From assembly GCF_040676675.1 (NCBI RefSeq), contig NZ_JBFAPK010000025.1:60676-124675 (forward strand): a DNA stretch of 64,000 bases. Reading direction: 5' to 3'. The position numbers and the translations under genes were made by a program. The notes beneath the pieces were generated by a model. It was given only the letters and a program-made list of their open reading frames with translations. It did no database searches and had not been told where the DNA came from. This stretch comes from JBFAPK01 sp040676675 (GTDB lineage: Bacteria; Actinomycetota; Actinomycetes; Mycobacteriales; Micromonosporaceae). This document shows, in pieces, positions 15,348 through 24,220 of this stretch; within the stretch, counting starts at the first letter, position 1; every line of letters begins with the position of its first letter.

Positions 15348-18300
15348 TCACGGCCGGGGGAGCGCCGCCTCGACCAGGGCGGTCTGCTCCACCTCGTGCA
15401 TCTTCGCCGAGCCGACCGCCGGGGCGGCGGCCGCCGGGCGGGAGATCCGCCGCAGCCGTACGCCTTCCAGGTGCTCCAGCAGGTTGAGCGCGACGAACGA
15501 CCAGGCGCCCTGGTTGGCCGGCTCCTCCTGGACCCACGCGAAGTCCTCGGCGTTGGGGAACTCGGCCAGCGCCGCGCGCAGCTCCTCGACGGGCAGCGGG
15601 TAGAGCTGCTCCATCCGGATGATCGCGGTGTCCGTGATGCCCCGCTCGGCCCGGGCCTGCACCAGGTCGTAGTAGACCTTGCCGGTGCAGAGCAGCACCC
15701 GCTTGACCGACGCGGCGTCGAGGTTCCCGGTGTCCCGCAGCACCGGCTGGAACCGGCCGGTGGTGAAGTCCTCCACCGAGGAGACGCAGAGCTTGTGCCG
15801 CAGCAGCGACTTGGGCGTGAAGACGACCAGCGGCTTGCGCTTCGGCGACAGCGCCTGGCGGCGCAGCAGGTGGAAGTAGTTCGCCGGGGTGGTGGGGTTG
15901 GTGACCCGGATGTTGTCCTCGGCGCAGATCTGCAGGAAGCGCTCCGGCCGGCCCGAGGTGTGGTCCGGGCCCTGCCCCTCGTGCCCGTGCGGCAGCAGCA
16001 GCGTCACCGCGGACTGCTGGCCCCACTTCACCTCGCCCGAGGAGATGAACTCGTCCACCACGGACTGCGCGCCGTTGGCGAAGTCGCCGAACTGCGCCTC
16101 CCAGGCCACCAGCGCCTCGGTGTTCTCCACCGAGTAGCCGTACTCGAAGCCCATCGCGGCGTACTCGCTGAGCAGCGAGTCGTGCACGAAGAACCGGGCC
16201 CGGTCGCCGGTCAGCGCGGAGAGCGGGATGTGCTCCTGCCCGGTACGGGCGTCGACGATCACCGCGTGCCGCTGCACGAACGTGCCCCGGCGGGAGTCCT
16301 GGCCGGCCAGCCGCACGGTCACCCCGTCGTGCAGCAGCGAGCCGAACGCGATGATCTCGCCGAAGCCCCAGTCGATGTTGCCCTCGACGGCCATCTTGGC
16401 CCGCCGGTCGAGCAGCTGCTGGATCCGCTTGTGCGGGGTGAAGCCCTCCGGCAGGGCCAGGTGCGCCTCGCCGATCGCGCGGACGACCGAGGCGTCCACG
16501 GCGGTCTCGACCACGGGCTCGGGCTCCTCCGACCGGCGGCGGGAGACCTGGCGCACCGGGCTCGACGCGGCGTCGCGGGTCGCCTTGAAGACCCGCTCCA
16601 GCTGCGCCTGGTAGTCGCGGAGCAGCTCCTCCGCGTCCTCCACCGTGATGTCGCCGCGGCCGATCAGCTCCTCGGTGTAGAGCTTCCGGACCGAACGCTT
16701 CGCGTCGATGATCTGGTACATCTGCGGGTTGGACATCGACGGGTCGTCGCCCTCGTTGTGGCCGCGCCGCCGGTAGCAGACCAGGTCGATCACGACGTCC
16801 TTGTTGAACGCCTGCCGGTACTGGAAGGCGAGCCGGGCGACCCGGACCACGGCCTCGGGGTCGTCGCCGTTGACGTGGAAGATCGGCGCCTGGATCATCC
16901 GCGCCACGTCGGTGCTGTAGAGGCTGGAGCGCGAGTACTCCGGGGCGGTGGTGAAGCCGACCTGGTTGTTGACCACCACGTGCACGGTGCCGCCGGTGCG
17001 GTATCCGCGCAGCTGGGAGAGGTTGAGCGTCTCGGCGACCACGCCCTGGCCGGCGAAGGCCGCGTCGCCGTGCACCGCCACCGGCAGCACGGTGTAACCC
17101 TCGAGCTTGAGGTCGATGCGGTCCTGCTTGGCCCGGACGATCCCCTCCAGCACCGGGTCGACGGCCTCCAGGTGGGACGGGTTCGCCGTCACCGACACCT
17201 TGATCGAGTGCTCGCCGTCCGGGGTGGTGAACTTGCCGGCCTGGCCCAGGTGGTACTTGACGTCGCCGGAGCCCTGGGTGGACCGCGGGTCGAGGTGCCC
17301 CTCGAACTCCGAGAAGATCTTCTCGTACGGCTTGCCGACGATGTTGGCGAGCACGTTCAGCCGGCCACGGTGGGCCATGCCGATGACGACCTCGTCCAGC
17401 CGGTCCTCGGCGGCGGCCTCCAGGACCTCGCCGAGCAGCGGGATCAGCGACTCGCCGCCCTCCAGCGAGAAGCGCTTCTGGCCGACGTACTTGGTCTGCA
17501 GGAAGGTCTCGAACGCCTCGGCCGCGTTGAGCCGGTTCAGCACGTGCTTCTGCTCGTCCGCCGAGGGCTTCTCGTACTTGCGCTCGATCCGGTCCTGGAT
17601 CCAGCGCCGCTCCTCCGGGTCCTGGATGTGCATGTACTCGACGCCGACGCGGCGGCAGTACGAGTCGCGCAGCACACCGAGGATGTCCCGCAGCTTCATG
17701 GTCCGCTTGCCGGCGAAGCCGCCGACCGGGAAGCTGCGGTCCAGGTCCCAGAGGGTCAGGCCGTGCTGGAGCACGTCCAGGTCCGGGTGCCGCCGGATCT
17801 CGAACTCCAGCGGGTCGGTGTCGGCCATCAGGTGACCGCGCACCCGGTAGGCGTGGATCAGCTCGATCACCCGGGCGGTCTTGTCGATCTGGCCCTCGGA
17901 GCTGACCGCGACGTCGCGCATCCAGCGCACCGGCTCGTACGGGATGCGCAGGGAGGTGAAGATCTCGTCGTAGAAGCCGTGCTCACCGAGGGCCAGTTCG
18001 TGGATGACCTTCAGGAACTCGCCCGACTGGGCACCCTGGATGATCCGGTGGTCGTACGTGCTGGTGAGGGTGATCACCTTGCTGACCGCGAGCTCGGCCA
18101 GGGTCTCCTCGGACATGCCGGCGTAGGGCGCCGGGTACTCCATCGCGCCGACGCCGATGATGGCGCCCTGGCCGACCATCAGCCGGGGCTGGGAGTGCAC
18201 GGTGCCGATCCCGCCCGGGTTGGTCAGCGAGATCGTCGTGCCGCCGTAGTCCTCCATGGTCAGTTCGTTGCGGCGGGCGCGCCGGATCACGTCCTCGTAC

Positions 18301-19088
18301 GCCTGCCAGAACTGGCGGAAGTCCATCCGCTCGCACGCCTTGATCGAGGGCACGACCAGGGTACGGGTGCCGTCCGGGCGGGCCAGGTCGATGGCGATGC
18401 CGAGGTTGACGTGCGCGGGCTGCACCACCGCGGGCTTGCCGTCCACCTCGGTGTAGGAGGCGTTCATCTCCGGGTGCTTGGCCAGCGCCTTGACCAGCGC
18501 GTACCCCACCAGGTGGGTGAAGCTGACCTTGCCGCCCCGCCCGCGGGCGAGGTGGTTGTTGATCACAATCCGGTTGTCCACCAGCAGCTTGGCGGGGATC
18601 GCGCGGACGCTGGTCGCGGTCGGTACGGAGAGCGAGGCGTCCATGTTCTGCACGATCCGGGCCGCGACCCCGCGCAGCGGGGTGGTCCGGGCGCCCTCGG
18701 CCGGGGCCGGCGCGGCGGCCTTGGCGGCCGGGGTGGTCTTCGGGGCGGCGGCCGGGGCGGCCTTGCCCGCCGGGGCGGTCTTGGCCGGCGCGGCCTTGCT
18801 CGGGGCCGGGGGAGCCGCCGGTGCGGCGGTCGTGGCGGGCGGCTGGTTCCCGTCCGCGCTCGGCGCCTTGCCGTCCGCGACCGGCTGCTTACCGTCGGCC
18901 GCCGGCTTGGCGGGCGCGGTCCCGGCCCTGGCGTCGGTCGTCGGGCGGTAGTCGGCAAAGAAGTCGTGCCAGGCTGAATCGACGCTCGTGGGGTCGGCGA
19001 GGTAGCGCTGGTACATCTCCTCGACGATCCACTCGTTCGGGCCGAAGCCCGCCAGTGGGTTCTCCTGCGAAGTTTGCTGGGTCGACAC
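15348..19088 (-). CDS. kgd: Multifunctional 2-oxoglutarate dehydrogenase E1/E2, 2-oxoglutarate decarboxylase
   Basis: This 1246-residue protein is the actinobacterial fusion at the 2-oxoglutarate node of the TCA cycle. Residues 1-50 (FGPNEWIVEEMYQRYLADP) form the N-terminal helix bound by the GarA/OdhI FHA inhibitor class. An Ala/Pro/Lys-rich linker runs to about 125. An E2 acyltransferase domain follows, with TYDHRIIQGAQSGEFL (catalytic His). The ThDP-dependent E1 part carries GMAHRGRLNVLANI, GDAAFAGQGVVAETLNLSQLRGY and NNQVGFTT. There is no lipoyl domain, as expected. The start is a GTG (VSTQQTSQ) after AAAGAGG. Length and domain order match M. tuberculosis Kgd and Corynebacterium OdhA. Confidence 0.97.
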   Translation of the reverse strand: MSTQQTSQENPLAGFGPNEWIVEEMYQRYLADPTSVDSAWHDFFADYRPTTDARAGTAPAKPAADGKQPVADGKAPSADGNQPPATTAAPAAPPAPSKAAPAKTAPAGKAAPAAAPKTTPAAKAAAPAPAEGARTTPLRGVAARIVQNMDASLSVPTATSVRAIPAKLLVDNRIVINNHLARGRGGKVSFTHLVGYALVKALAKHPEMNASYTEVDGKPAVVQPAHVNLGIAIDLARPDGTRTLVVPSIKACERMDFRQFWQAYEDVIRRARRNELTMEDYGGTTISLTNPGGIGTVHSQPRLMVGQGAIIGVGAMEYPAPYAGMSEETLAELAVSKVITLTSTYDHRIIQGAQSGEFLKVIHELALGEHGFYDEIFTSLRIPYEPVRWMRDVAVSSEGQIDKTARVIELIHAYRVRGHLMADTDPLEFEIRRHPDLDVLQHGLTLWDLDRSFPVGGFAGKRTMKLRDILGVLRDSYCRRVGVEYMHIQDPEERRWIQDRIERKYEKPSADEQKHVLNRLNAAEAFETFLQTKYVGQKRFSLEGGESLIPLLGEVLEAAAEDRLDEVVIGMAHRGRLNVLANIVGKPYEKIFSEFEGHLDPRSTQGSGDVKYHLGQAGKFTTPDGEHSIKVSVTANPSHLEAVDPVLEGIVRAKQDRIDLKLEGYTVLPVAVHGDAAFAGQGVVAETLNLSQLRGYRTGGTVHVVVNNQVGFTTAPEYSRSSLYSTDVARMIQAPIFHVNGDDPEAVVRVARLAFQYRQAFNKDVVIDLVCYRRRGHNEGDDPSMSNPQMYQIIDAKRSVRKLYTEELIGRGDITVEDAEELLRDYQAQLERVFKATRDAASSPVRQVSRRRSEEPEPVVETAVDASVVRAIGEAHLALPEGFTPHKRIQQLLDRRAKMAVEGNIDWGFGEIIAFGSLLHDGVTVRLAGQDSRRGTFVQRHAVIVDARTGQEHIPLSALTGDRARFFVHDSLLSEYAAMGFEYGYSVENTEALVAWEAQFGDFANGAQSVVDEFISSGEVKWGQQSAVTLLLPHGHEGQGPDHTSGRPERFLQICAEDNIRVTNPTTPANYFHLLRRQALSPKRKPLVVFTPKSLLRHKLCVSSVEDFTTGRFQPVLRDTGNLDAASVKRVLLCTGKVYYDLVQARAERGITDTAIIRMEQLYPLPVEELRAALAEFPNAEDFAWVQEEPANQGAWSFVALNLLEHLEGVRLRRISRPAAAAPAVGSAKMHEVEQTALVEAALPRP

Positions 19089-19358
19089 GGCCGGTAATCG
19101 CCTCTTTCACGCGGGTGGTGTGTCTCGCGGGGTCTGTCGCCACACAGGCTGTCAAGACCTGTCCAAGGCTACGCTGTGCCCCACCCGGCGGCATTGCCGC
19201 ATGCTGGCCGTGTCGGGATTCACAAAAAATACAGCCACTGTTCAAGTGTGGGCGTCAGACCGGCGCAAATCGGGGCAACTCCAGCTCAATCCGGGGAGCG
19301 TCACGGCCGTGCCGGGGGTGGCCCGCGTCGGGGCCAGCCCCCGGTCGACTCCGGCGGA

Positions 19359-20171
19359 TCAGGCGATGTCGCGCCGTCGGGTCAGCATGATGCCGATGGC
19401 GCCGCTGAGCACCGCGTAACCGACCAGCACGAGCGCACCGACCCACCAGGCGGGCGTGAACTCCGTCGGCGACGAGCTGATCATGACCTGGGACGCGACC
19501 GCCGGCCAGATCACCTGCCACTTCATGACGACCTCGTTGTCGAGCAGCCGCGACAGCAGAAGGAACAGCAGCTGCACCACCTGCGTACCGACCAGGTAGA
19601 GCACCGCCGCGGTGATCACGGCGCCGAGCTGGTTGGTGATGAGGGTGCCGATGCCCACGCCGAGGACCGTCCAGATCGCGTACGCGAGCAGGTTGAACAG
19701 CAGCGCCCGCTGCACGGTCCACTCGCCCAGCTGCGGACCCTGGTCGTTGAGGCCCAGGAACACCCCGCCCGCGATCAGGTCGATCACCGTGGTGGCCAGC
19801 CAGAAGGTGAAGCCGAGCACGCAGGCGGCGACGAGCTTCCCCACGATCACCGTGCTGCGCCGGGGCGTCGCCAGGAAGGTGGTGGTCGCGGTCTGGTGGA
19901 AGAACTCGTTCGTGACCATCAGGATGCCGATGAGCATCACGAACATCAGGCCGAGGTACTGGCCGGAGGTGTAGATGTTGGCGGCCTGCGCCGCCACCCC
20001 GGCGCTCTCCCCGGTGACGCCGTACGTCTCGCCCTTGCCGTTGAGCACCTCGCTGGCGATCCAGGCGTTGAACGCGAACGCCAACACGATCGACAGGAAG
20101 GCCCCGATGGCCAGCCACCACCAGGTGCTGGTGGTACGGATCTTCAACAGCTCGGCTCGGACCAGGTTCAT
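19359..20171 (-). CDS. ABC-2 type transporter permease
   Basis: This 270-residue protein has six hydrophobic segments, including WWWLAIGAFLSIVLAFAFNAW, YLGLMFVMLIGILMVTN, ACVLGFTFWLATTVIDLIAGGVFLG and VGALVLVGYAVLSGAIGIML. The N-terminal MNLVRAELLKIRTT motif and NEFFHQTATTTFLATPRR loop are typical of ABC-2 export permeases. Its ATG overlaps the ATPase stop (ATGA), so the two are translated together and form one exporter. The substrate is unknown; family members export antibiotics, lipids or polysaccharides. Immediate neighbours give no clue. Confidence 0.9.
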   Translation of the reverse strand: MNLVRAELLKIRTTSTWWWLAIGAFLSIVLAFAFNAWIASEVLNGKGETYGVTGESAGVAAQAANIYTSGQYLGLMFVMLIGILMVTNEFFHQTATTTFLATPRRSTVIVGKLVAACVLGFTFWLATTVIDLIAGGVFLGLNDQGPQLGEWTVQRALLFNLLAYAIWTVLGVGIGTLITNQLGAVITAAVLYLVGTQVVQLLFLLLSRLLDNEVVMKWQVIWPAVASQVMISSSPTEFTPAWWVGALVLVGYAVLSGAIGIMLTRRRDIA

Positions 20172-21106
20172 CGGATGCCCGCCTTTCCGGCCGTCAGTTC
20201 CAGGAAGACCCCTTCGAGGTCGAGCCGCTCCGTGGTCAGCTCGTGCAGCTCCGCCTGCGCGGCGAGCGCGGCCCGCCCCACGGCCGGCGCGTCCACCCCG
20301 GCGACCAGCAGCGCGCCGTCCTCGCCCGCGCTGACCGTCGCCCGCTGCGCCTCCAGCGCCTTGGTCAGCTCGGCGGTCTGCGGGGTACGGACCCGTACCC
20401 GGCCGCCCTGGGCCATCGACCCGACGACGTCCTCGACCGACCCCTGCCGGACCAGCTTGCCGGCCGCGATGATCACCACGTCGTCGGCGAGCAGTTGCAT
20501 CTCCGAGAGCAGGTGGCTGGAGACCAGGACCGTACGGCCCTCGCTGGCGAGTCCCTTCAGGAACCCGCGCATCCAGCGGATCCCCTCCGGGTCGAGCCCG
20601 TTGGCCGGCTCGTCGAGGATCAGCACCCGGGGGTCGCCCAGCATCGCCGCGGCGATGCCGAGCCGCTGCTTCATGCCCAGCGAGTAACCCTTGAACTTGC
20701 GGTTCGCCGCCGGGGTCAGGCCCACCAGGGCCAGCGCCTCGTCGGCCCGGCTGCGCGGCAGTCCGGCGGCGGCGCAGACGACCCGCAGGTGGTTGATGCC
20801 GGTACGGCCCTTGTGCGCGCTCGACGCCTCCAGTACGGCCCCGACGTGGCGCAGCGGGTCGCTCAGGTCGGCGTAGCGCCGGCCGCCTATCGTGGCGCTC
20901 CCCGCGGTCGGGGTGACCAGGTTGAGCAGCATCCGCAGCGTCGTGGTCTTGCCGGCGCCGTTCGGCCCCAGGAACCCGGTCACCCGACCGGGGCGGATGG
21001 TGAACGACAAATTGTCGACAGCTCGGACGTTGCGGTACTGCTTCGTCAGGTTGGACACCACTATCTGGCCGTCCGTCGCCGCGGGACGTGCTTGCCCGTC
21101 GGACAT
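20168..21106 (-). CDS. ABC transporter ATP-binding protein (ABC-2 exporter)
   Basis: This 312-residue ATPase starts at ATG 21106 behind GGGGGAGGAGA. It has Walker A GPNGAGKTTT, a signature YSLGMKQRLGIAAAML and Walker B VLILDEPANGLDP, then SSHLLSEMQLLADDVVIIAAG. A C-terminal drug-export-type extension follows. It energises the permease encoded directly downstream. The order and the degenerate signature (SLGMKQR) are typical of bacteriocin/drug ABC-2 ATPases (NatA/CcmA-like). An upstream ATG (21217) gives an unlikely extension and was rejected. The roughly 300 bases to 21405 hold no supported gene. Confidence 0.93.
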   Translation of the reverse strand: MSDGQARPAATDGQIVVSNLTKQYRNVRAVDNLSFTIRPGRVTGFLGPNGAGKTTTLRMLLNLVTPTAGSATIGGRRYADLSDPLRHVGAVLEASSAHKGRTGINHLRVVCAAAGLPRSRADEALALVGLTPAANRKFKGYSLGMKQRLGIAAAMLGDPRVLILDEPANGLDPEGIRWMRGFLKGLASEGRTVLVSSHLLSEMQLLADDVVIIAAGKLVRQGSVEDVVGSMAQGGRVRVRTPQTAELTKALEAQRATVSAGEDGALLVAGVDAPAVGRAALAAQAELHELTTERLDLEGVFLELTAGKAGIR

Positions 21107-21405
21107 TTCTCTCCTCCCCCTGAAAGGCGTGACCTGGCGGGTCTCGCCGTCGCAAAGCGTGACGGCTGCGGGTGGGGAAATCAATCCGGCTCGGTACGCA
21201 AACCCGCGTCCTACCACGGCAGGATGTGCTCCTCCTCGCGCATGACCCGCGCCCGTCGCCGCGGGGGACGCCGGGGAGGTCGGGGCGGGCGCGGGGAAGC
21301 GGTTGCCGGCGTCGGGCCGCGCGTGCGGACGGCGTTCACCCGATCGACACCCGGCTAACCAACGGCCGACACGTCACGGGTGGTCAGCGGCCTTACACAG
21401 TCATC

Positions 21406-22188
21406 ATGGCCGTTCTGCTCACCGCTCCCGCACCCACCGGGACCAGCGGGTACACGCTGCTGATCGCCGAAGATGAGCGACAGGTCGCCGCCGCGCAGCG
21501 GCTGCGGCACGAGGTCTTCGCCGAGGAACTCGGCGCGACCCTGCACACCGCACTCGCCGGGCTCGACGCCGACGGGTTCGACGAGCACTGTGACCACCTG
21601 ATCGTGCGCGACGACGCGACGGGCGAGGTGGTCGGCACGTACCGCATGCTGCCGCCGGACCGCGTCGCCCGGGCCGGCCGGCGGTACTCCGAGGGCGAGT
21701 TCGACCTCGCCAGCCTCGCCCCGCTGCGGGACCAGGTGGTGGAGATCGGCCGCTCCTGCGTGCACCCGGAGCACCGGTCCGGCGCGGTCATCAACCTGAT
21801 GTGGGCCGGCATCGCCCGCTACCTCTACCTGCGCGACCTGCGCTGGCTCGGCGGGTGCGCCTCGGTGGGGTTGGAGGACGGTGGCGCCAACGCCCTGGCG
21901 GTCTGGCGGCAGATCTCCGCCCGGCACCTCTCCCCGCCGCCCATGCGGGTCCGTCCGCACCGGCCCTGGCTCGCCGAGCCGGAGGCGGTCGCGGCGGCGC
22001 AGGCCGACCCGGCGGGCGAGGTCCGGGCGGCGGTACCGGCGCTGCTGCGCGGGTACCTGCGGCTGGGTGCCTGGGTCTGCGGCGAGCCCGCGTACGACCC
22101 GGACTTCCGGGTGGCCGACCTCTACGTGCTGCTCTCGCTGGACCGGATGCACCCCCGGTACCGCCGGCACTTCCTCGGGGAGCGGTGA
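21406..22188 (+). CDS. N-acyltransferase of the OlsB/hemolysin-like GNAT family
   Basis: This 260-residue protein resembles OlsB-type enzymes that transfer a 3-hydroxyacyl chain from ACP to the amine of ornithine. Visible hallmarks: AAQRLRHEVFAEELGATL near the N-terminus, FDEHCDHLIVRDDATGEVVGTYRML, VVEIGRSCVHPEHRSGAVINLMWAGI, and the C-terminal LLRGYLRLGAWVCGEPAYDPDFRVADLYVLL. The next gene, a PlsC-type O-acyltransferase, overlaps by TGATG. This pair is the gene arrangement for ornithine-lipid synthesis (lyso-ornithine lipid, then ornithine lipid). Ornithine as acceptor is inferred from family and pairing. The start ATG lacks an obvious ribosome-binding site. Confidence 0.82.
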   Translation: MAVLLTAPAPTGTSGYTLLIAEDERQVAAAQRLRHEVFAEELGATLHTALAGLDADGFDEHCDHLIVRDDATGEVVGTYRMLPPDRVARAGRRYSEGEFDLASLAPLRDQVVEIGRSCVHPEHRSGAVINLMWAGIARYLYLRDLRWLGGCASVGLEDGGANALAVWRQISARHLSPPPMRVRPHRPWLAEPEAVAAAQADPAGEVRAAVPALLRGYLRLGAWVCGEPAYDPDFRVADLYVLLSLDRMHPRYRRHFLGER

Positions 22189-23171
22189 TGCTCACCGTCG
22201 CCCGGTCCGGCCGGTACGGCTCGGGCACGCTCTGGCAGCCCCGCTCGGACTGCGGCCCGGACTGCCTGCCGGGGCCGGAACAGGTCGGGACGGTCTCCGC
22301 CGCGCGCCGGGCCGGCCGGCTGGCCGCCCTCGTGGGTGCCCTGCTCTTCGGCGCGCTGCTGCTGCCCGTACTGCCGGTGCTGCCCGCCTCGGGACGCTGG
22401 TTCGCCGGCCGCGCCTGGGCCCGTACGGTGCTGCGGGCGCTCGGGGTCGAACTCCTCGTCCGCGGCCGGGTGCCCCGGCGGCGGGTGCTGCTGGTCGCCA
22501 ACCACATCTCCTGGCTGGACATCGTCGCCGTGCTGGCGATCACCCCGGCGCGGCTCCTCGCCAAGCACGAGGTCCGCGGCTGGCCTCTGATCGGGGCGCT
22601 GGCCGCGGCCGGCGGAACGATCTTCGTGAACCGGACCCGCCCCCGGGACCTGCCCGACACGGTGCGGCGGATCGCCGACGTCCTGCGCGCGGACGGCGTG
22701 GTCGCCACCTTCCCGGAGGGTACGACCTGGTGCGGGGTGGTCGGCTGCCCGGCCGGCTGCGGCTGCGGGTCCTCCGGCCGGTTCCGCCCGGCCGTGTTCC
22801 AGGCGGCGATCGACGCCGGGGCGCTGGTGGTGCCGCTCACCCTGCGCTACCAGACGGGCCGCAGCAGCGACGCCACCACCACGGCCGCCGCCTTCCTGGG
22901 CGACGACACCCTCTGGGCCTCGGTGCGCCGGGTGATCGCCGTACGGAAGCTGGTGGTCTGCGCGACCGCCACCGCGGCGCTGCATCCGGAACCGGCCGCC
23001 GACCGGCGCCGGCTGGCCCGGGCGGCCGAGTCGGCGGTACGGCTCGCCGCGCCGCGGCCGGCCGTCGGCACGCCGCCCGCGGTGCCGGTACCGCCGGCCG
23101 TCCCGGCGCCGTCGGCTCCGGCCGAGCCGGTCCCGCCGGCGGCGGGGGAGGTGCTGGACCTGGCCGCCTGA
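22188..23171 (+). CDS. 1-acyl-glycerol-3-phosphate/OlsA-like O-acyltransferase
   Basis: This 327-residue membrane-associated protein has a hydrophobic region (LAALVGALLFGALLLPVLPVLPA) and the PlsC/OlsA motifs. These are VANHISWLDIVAV (HX4D) near residue 105, GGTIFVNRTRP, VATFPEGTTWCG and a following VVPLTLRYQ. A Cys-rich insert (CGVVGCPAGCGCGSS) follows the FPEG motif and is unusual. The C-terminal 40 residues are an Ala/Pro linker with no domain. It is coupled to the preceding N-acyltransferase by TGATG, so it probably completes ornithine lipid. A general lysophosphatidate acyltransferase role is the alternative. Confidence 0.83.
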   Translation: MLTVARSGRYGSGTLWQPRSDCGPDCLPGPEQVGTVSAARRAGRLAALVGALLFGALLLPVLPVLPASGRWFAGRAWARTVLRALGVELLVRGRVPRRRVLLVANHISWLDIVAVLAITPARLLAKHEVRGWPLIGALAAAGGTIFVNRTRPRDLPDTVRRIADVLRADGVVATFPEGTTWCGVVGCPAGCGCGSSGRFRPAVFQAAIDAGALVVPLTLRYQTGRSSDATTTAAAFLGDDTLWASVRRVIAVRKLVVCATATAALHPEPAADRRRLARAAESAVRLAAPRPAVGTPPAVPVPPAVPAPSAPAEPVPPAAGEVLDLAA

Positions 23172-23187
23172 CCACGTACGAGGGCAC

Positions 23188-23213
23188 CCGCACCCGGGCC
23201 GGCTCGGGTGCGG
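23188..23213 (+). terminator. Hairpin after the OlsB/OlsA-like pair
   Basis: A perfect 9-bp stem CCGCACCCG (23188-23196 with 23205-23213) has an 8-nt loop, 17 bases after the stop. Confidence 0.65.
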
Positions 23214-23250
23214 CGTACCGCCTCTCGCGCGGGCCGGTCGCCTCCTTGGC

Positions 23251-23277
23251 ATATCGCGATGTATCGCGTTATCGTGA
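23251..23277 (+). promoter_or_regulatory. Triple TATCGCG operator, probably for the PadR regulator
   Basis: TATCGCG occurs at 23252-23258 and 23262-23268, then TATCGTG at 23270-23276. It is a short AT-containing island in GC-rich DNA just before the DUF4097-PadR operon. Such repeats fit an operator for the PadR-type repressor two genes downstream. The repeat is seen; binding is inferred. Confidence 0.55.
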
Positions 23278-23337
23278 AGCGACCGGTCGTCGCCGTACCC
23301 GACGACCGGCGCGGACCGTCGACGCGAGGGGGAGACC

Positions 23338-24162
23338 ATGCCGAGCTGGACCATCAAGGAGCCGGAGCGGCTCACCCTGGACGGCCCGGTCGACCGGCTC
23401 GACGTCTATCTGATCACGGGGCGGCTCAACGTGGTCGGCACGGACGGGCCGGCCCGGGTCGAGATAACCCGGACCGGTCGGCAGCCGCTCACCGTGGAGC
23501 ACACCGACGGGCGGCTCGGCATCCGCCACCCCCGGGTGCCGAAGTGGCCCGGCCTCTTCTGGTGGCTCTGGCAGATCGGGCGCCGCTACCGGGTCGACGT
23601 CTCGATCGCCGTACCGGCCCAGGTCCGGGCCGAGCTGCGACTGATCGACGGGTCCGTGGTCGCCTCCGGGCTGCGGTCCGACACCCGGGTGGAGGTCACC
23701 TCGGGCAAGATCACCCTGATGGGGTTGCGCGGGCGGACCTTCGCCAAGCTGGTCTCCGGGCCGGTCGAGGCGCTCGGTGTCGGCGGCGACCTCACCATGG
23801 AGACCATTTCCGGCGAGCTGATCCTGGCGGACAGCTCCGCCGACCGGGTGCGCGCCACCACGGTCTCCGGCGCGATCACCTGCGATCTCGACAACCCGCG
23901 GGGAAGTGAGATCAACTTGAGCGCCACCTCCGGTAGCGTGACGGTACGCGTCCGCGAGGACAGCGACCTCGCGGTGCACCTGCACACCACGTCGGGGCGG
24001 ATCACGAGCGCCTTTCCGCAGCTGCGCGCCGGCGAGGGGCCGAGTTGGTCGAAGGACAGCCGGGGCGTGTTGGGCGCCGGGGAGGGGAAGCTGTGGGCCT
24101 CCTCGACCTCGGGCAGCGTCGCGCTGCTGGCCCGGCCCGTACACGAGGAGGAGGAGCGGTGA
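23338..24162 (+). CDS. DUF4097 beta-strand-repeat protein
   Basis: This 274-residue protein is built of short repeating beta strands. Typical runs are GSVVASGLRSDTRVEVTSGKI, GPVEALGVGGDLTMETISGEL, ATTVSGAITCDLDNP and TSGSVTVRVRE. It has no signal peptide, and an aromatic patch (PGLFWWLWQIGRRYRV) may touch membrane. DUF4097 proteins often sit beside PadR/HTH regulators and adhesin-like genes; their role is unknown. Here it is the first gene of a two-gene unit with the PadR protein 58 bases downstream. The TATCGCG repeats upstream suggest it is the regulator's target. Confidence 0.85.
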   Translation: MPSWTIKEPERLTLDGPVDRLDVYLITGRLNVVGTDGPARVEITRTGRQPLTVEHTDGRLGIRHPRVPKWPGLFWWLWQIGRRYRVDVSIAVPAQVRAELRLIDGSVVASGLRSDTRVEVTSGKITLMGLRGRTFAKLVSGPVEALGVGGDLTMETISGELILADSSADRVRATTVSGAITCDLDNPRGSEINLSATSGSVTVRVREDSDLAVHLHTTSGRITSAFPQLRAGEGPSWSKDSRGVLGAGEGKLWASSTSGSVALLARPVHEEEER

Positions 24163-24220
24163 CCCAGGCGCGCACGGATCCCGCCCGCCGGCCCGGGCGT
24201 ACGGGAAGCGGGGCGAGGCC

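Noticed and set aside
15243..18977. 1244-codon open frame antisense to kgd
   Set aside because: It is a shadow of the high-GC coding strand. Its product is Arg/Gly/Val-rich low complexity with no family motif, while the opposite strand is an unmistakable kgd.
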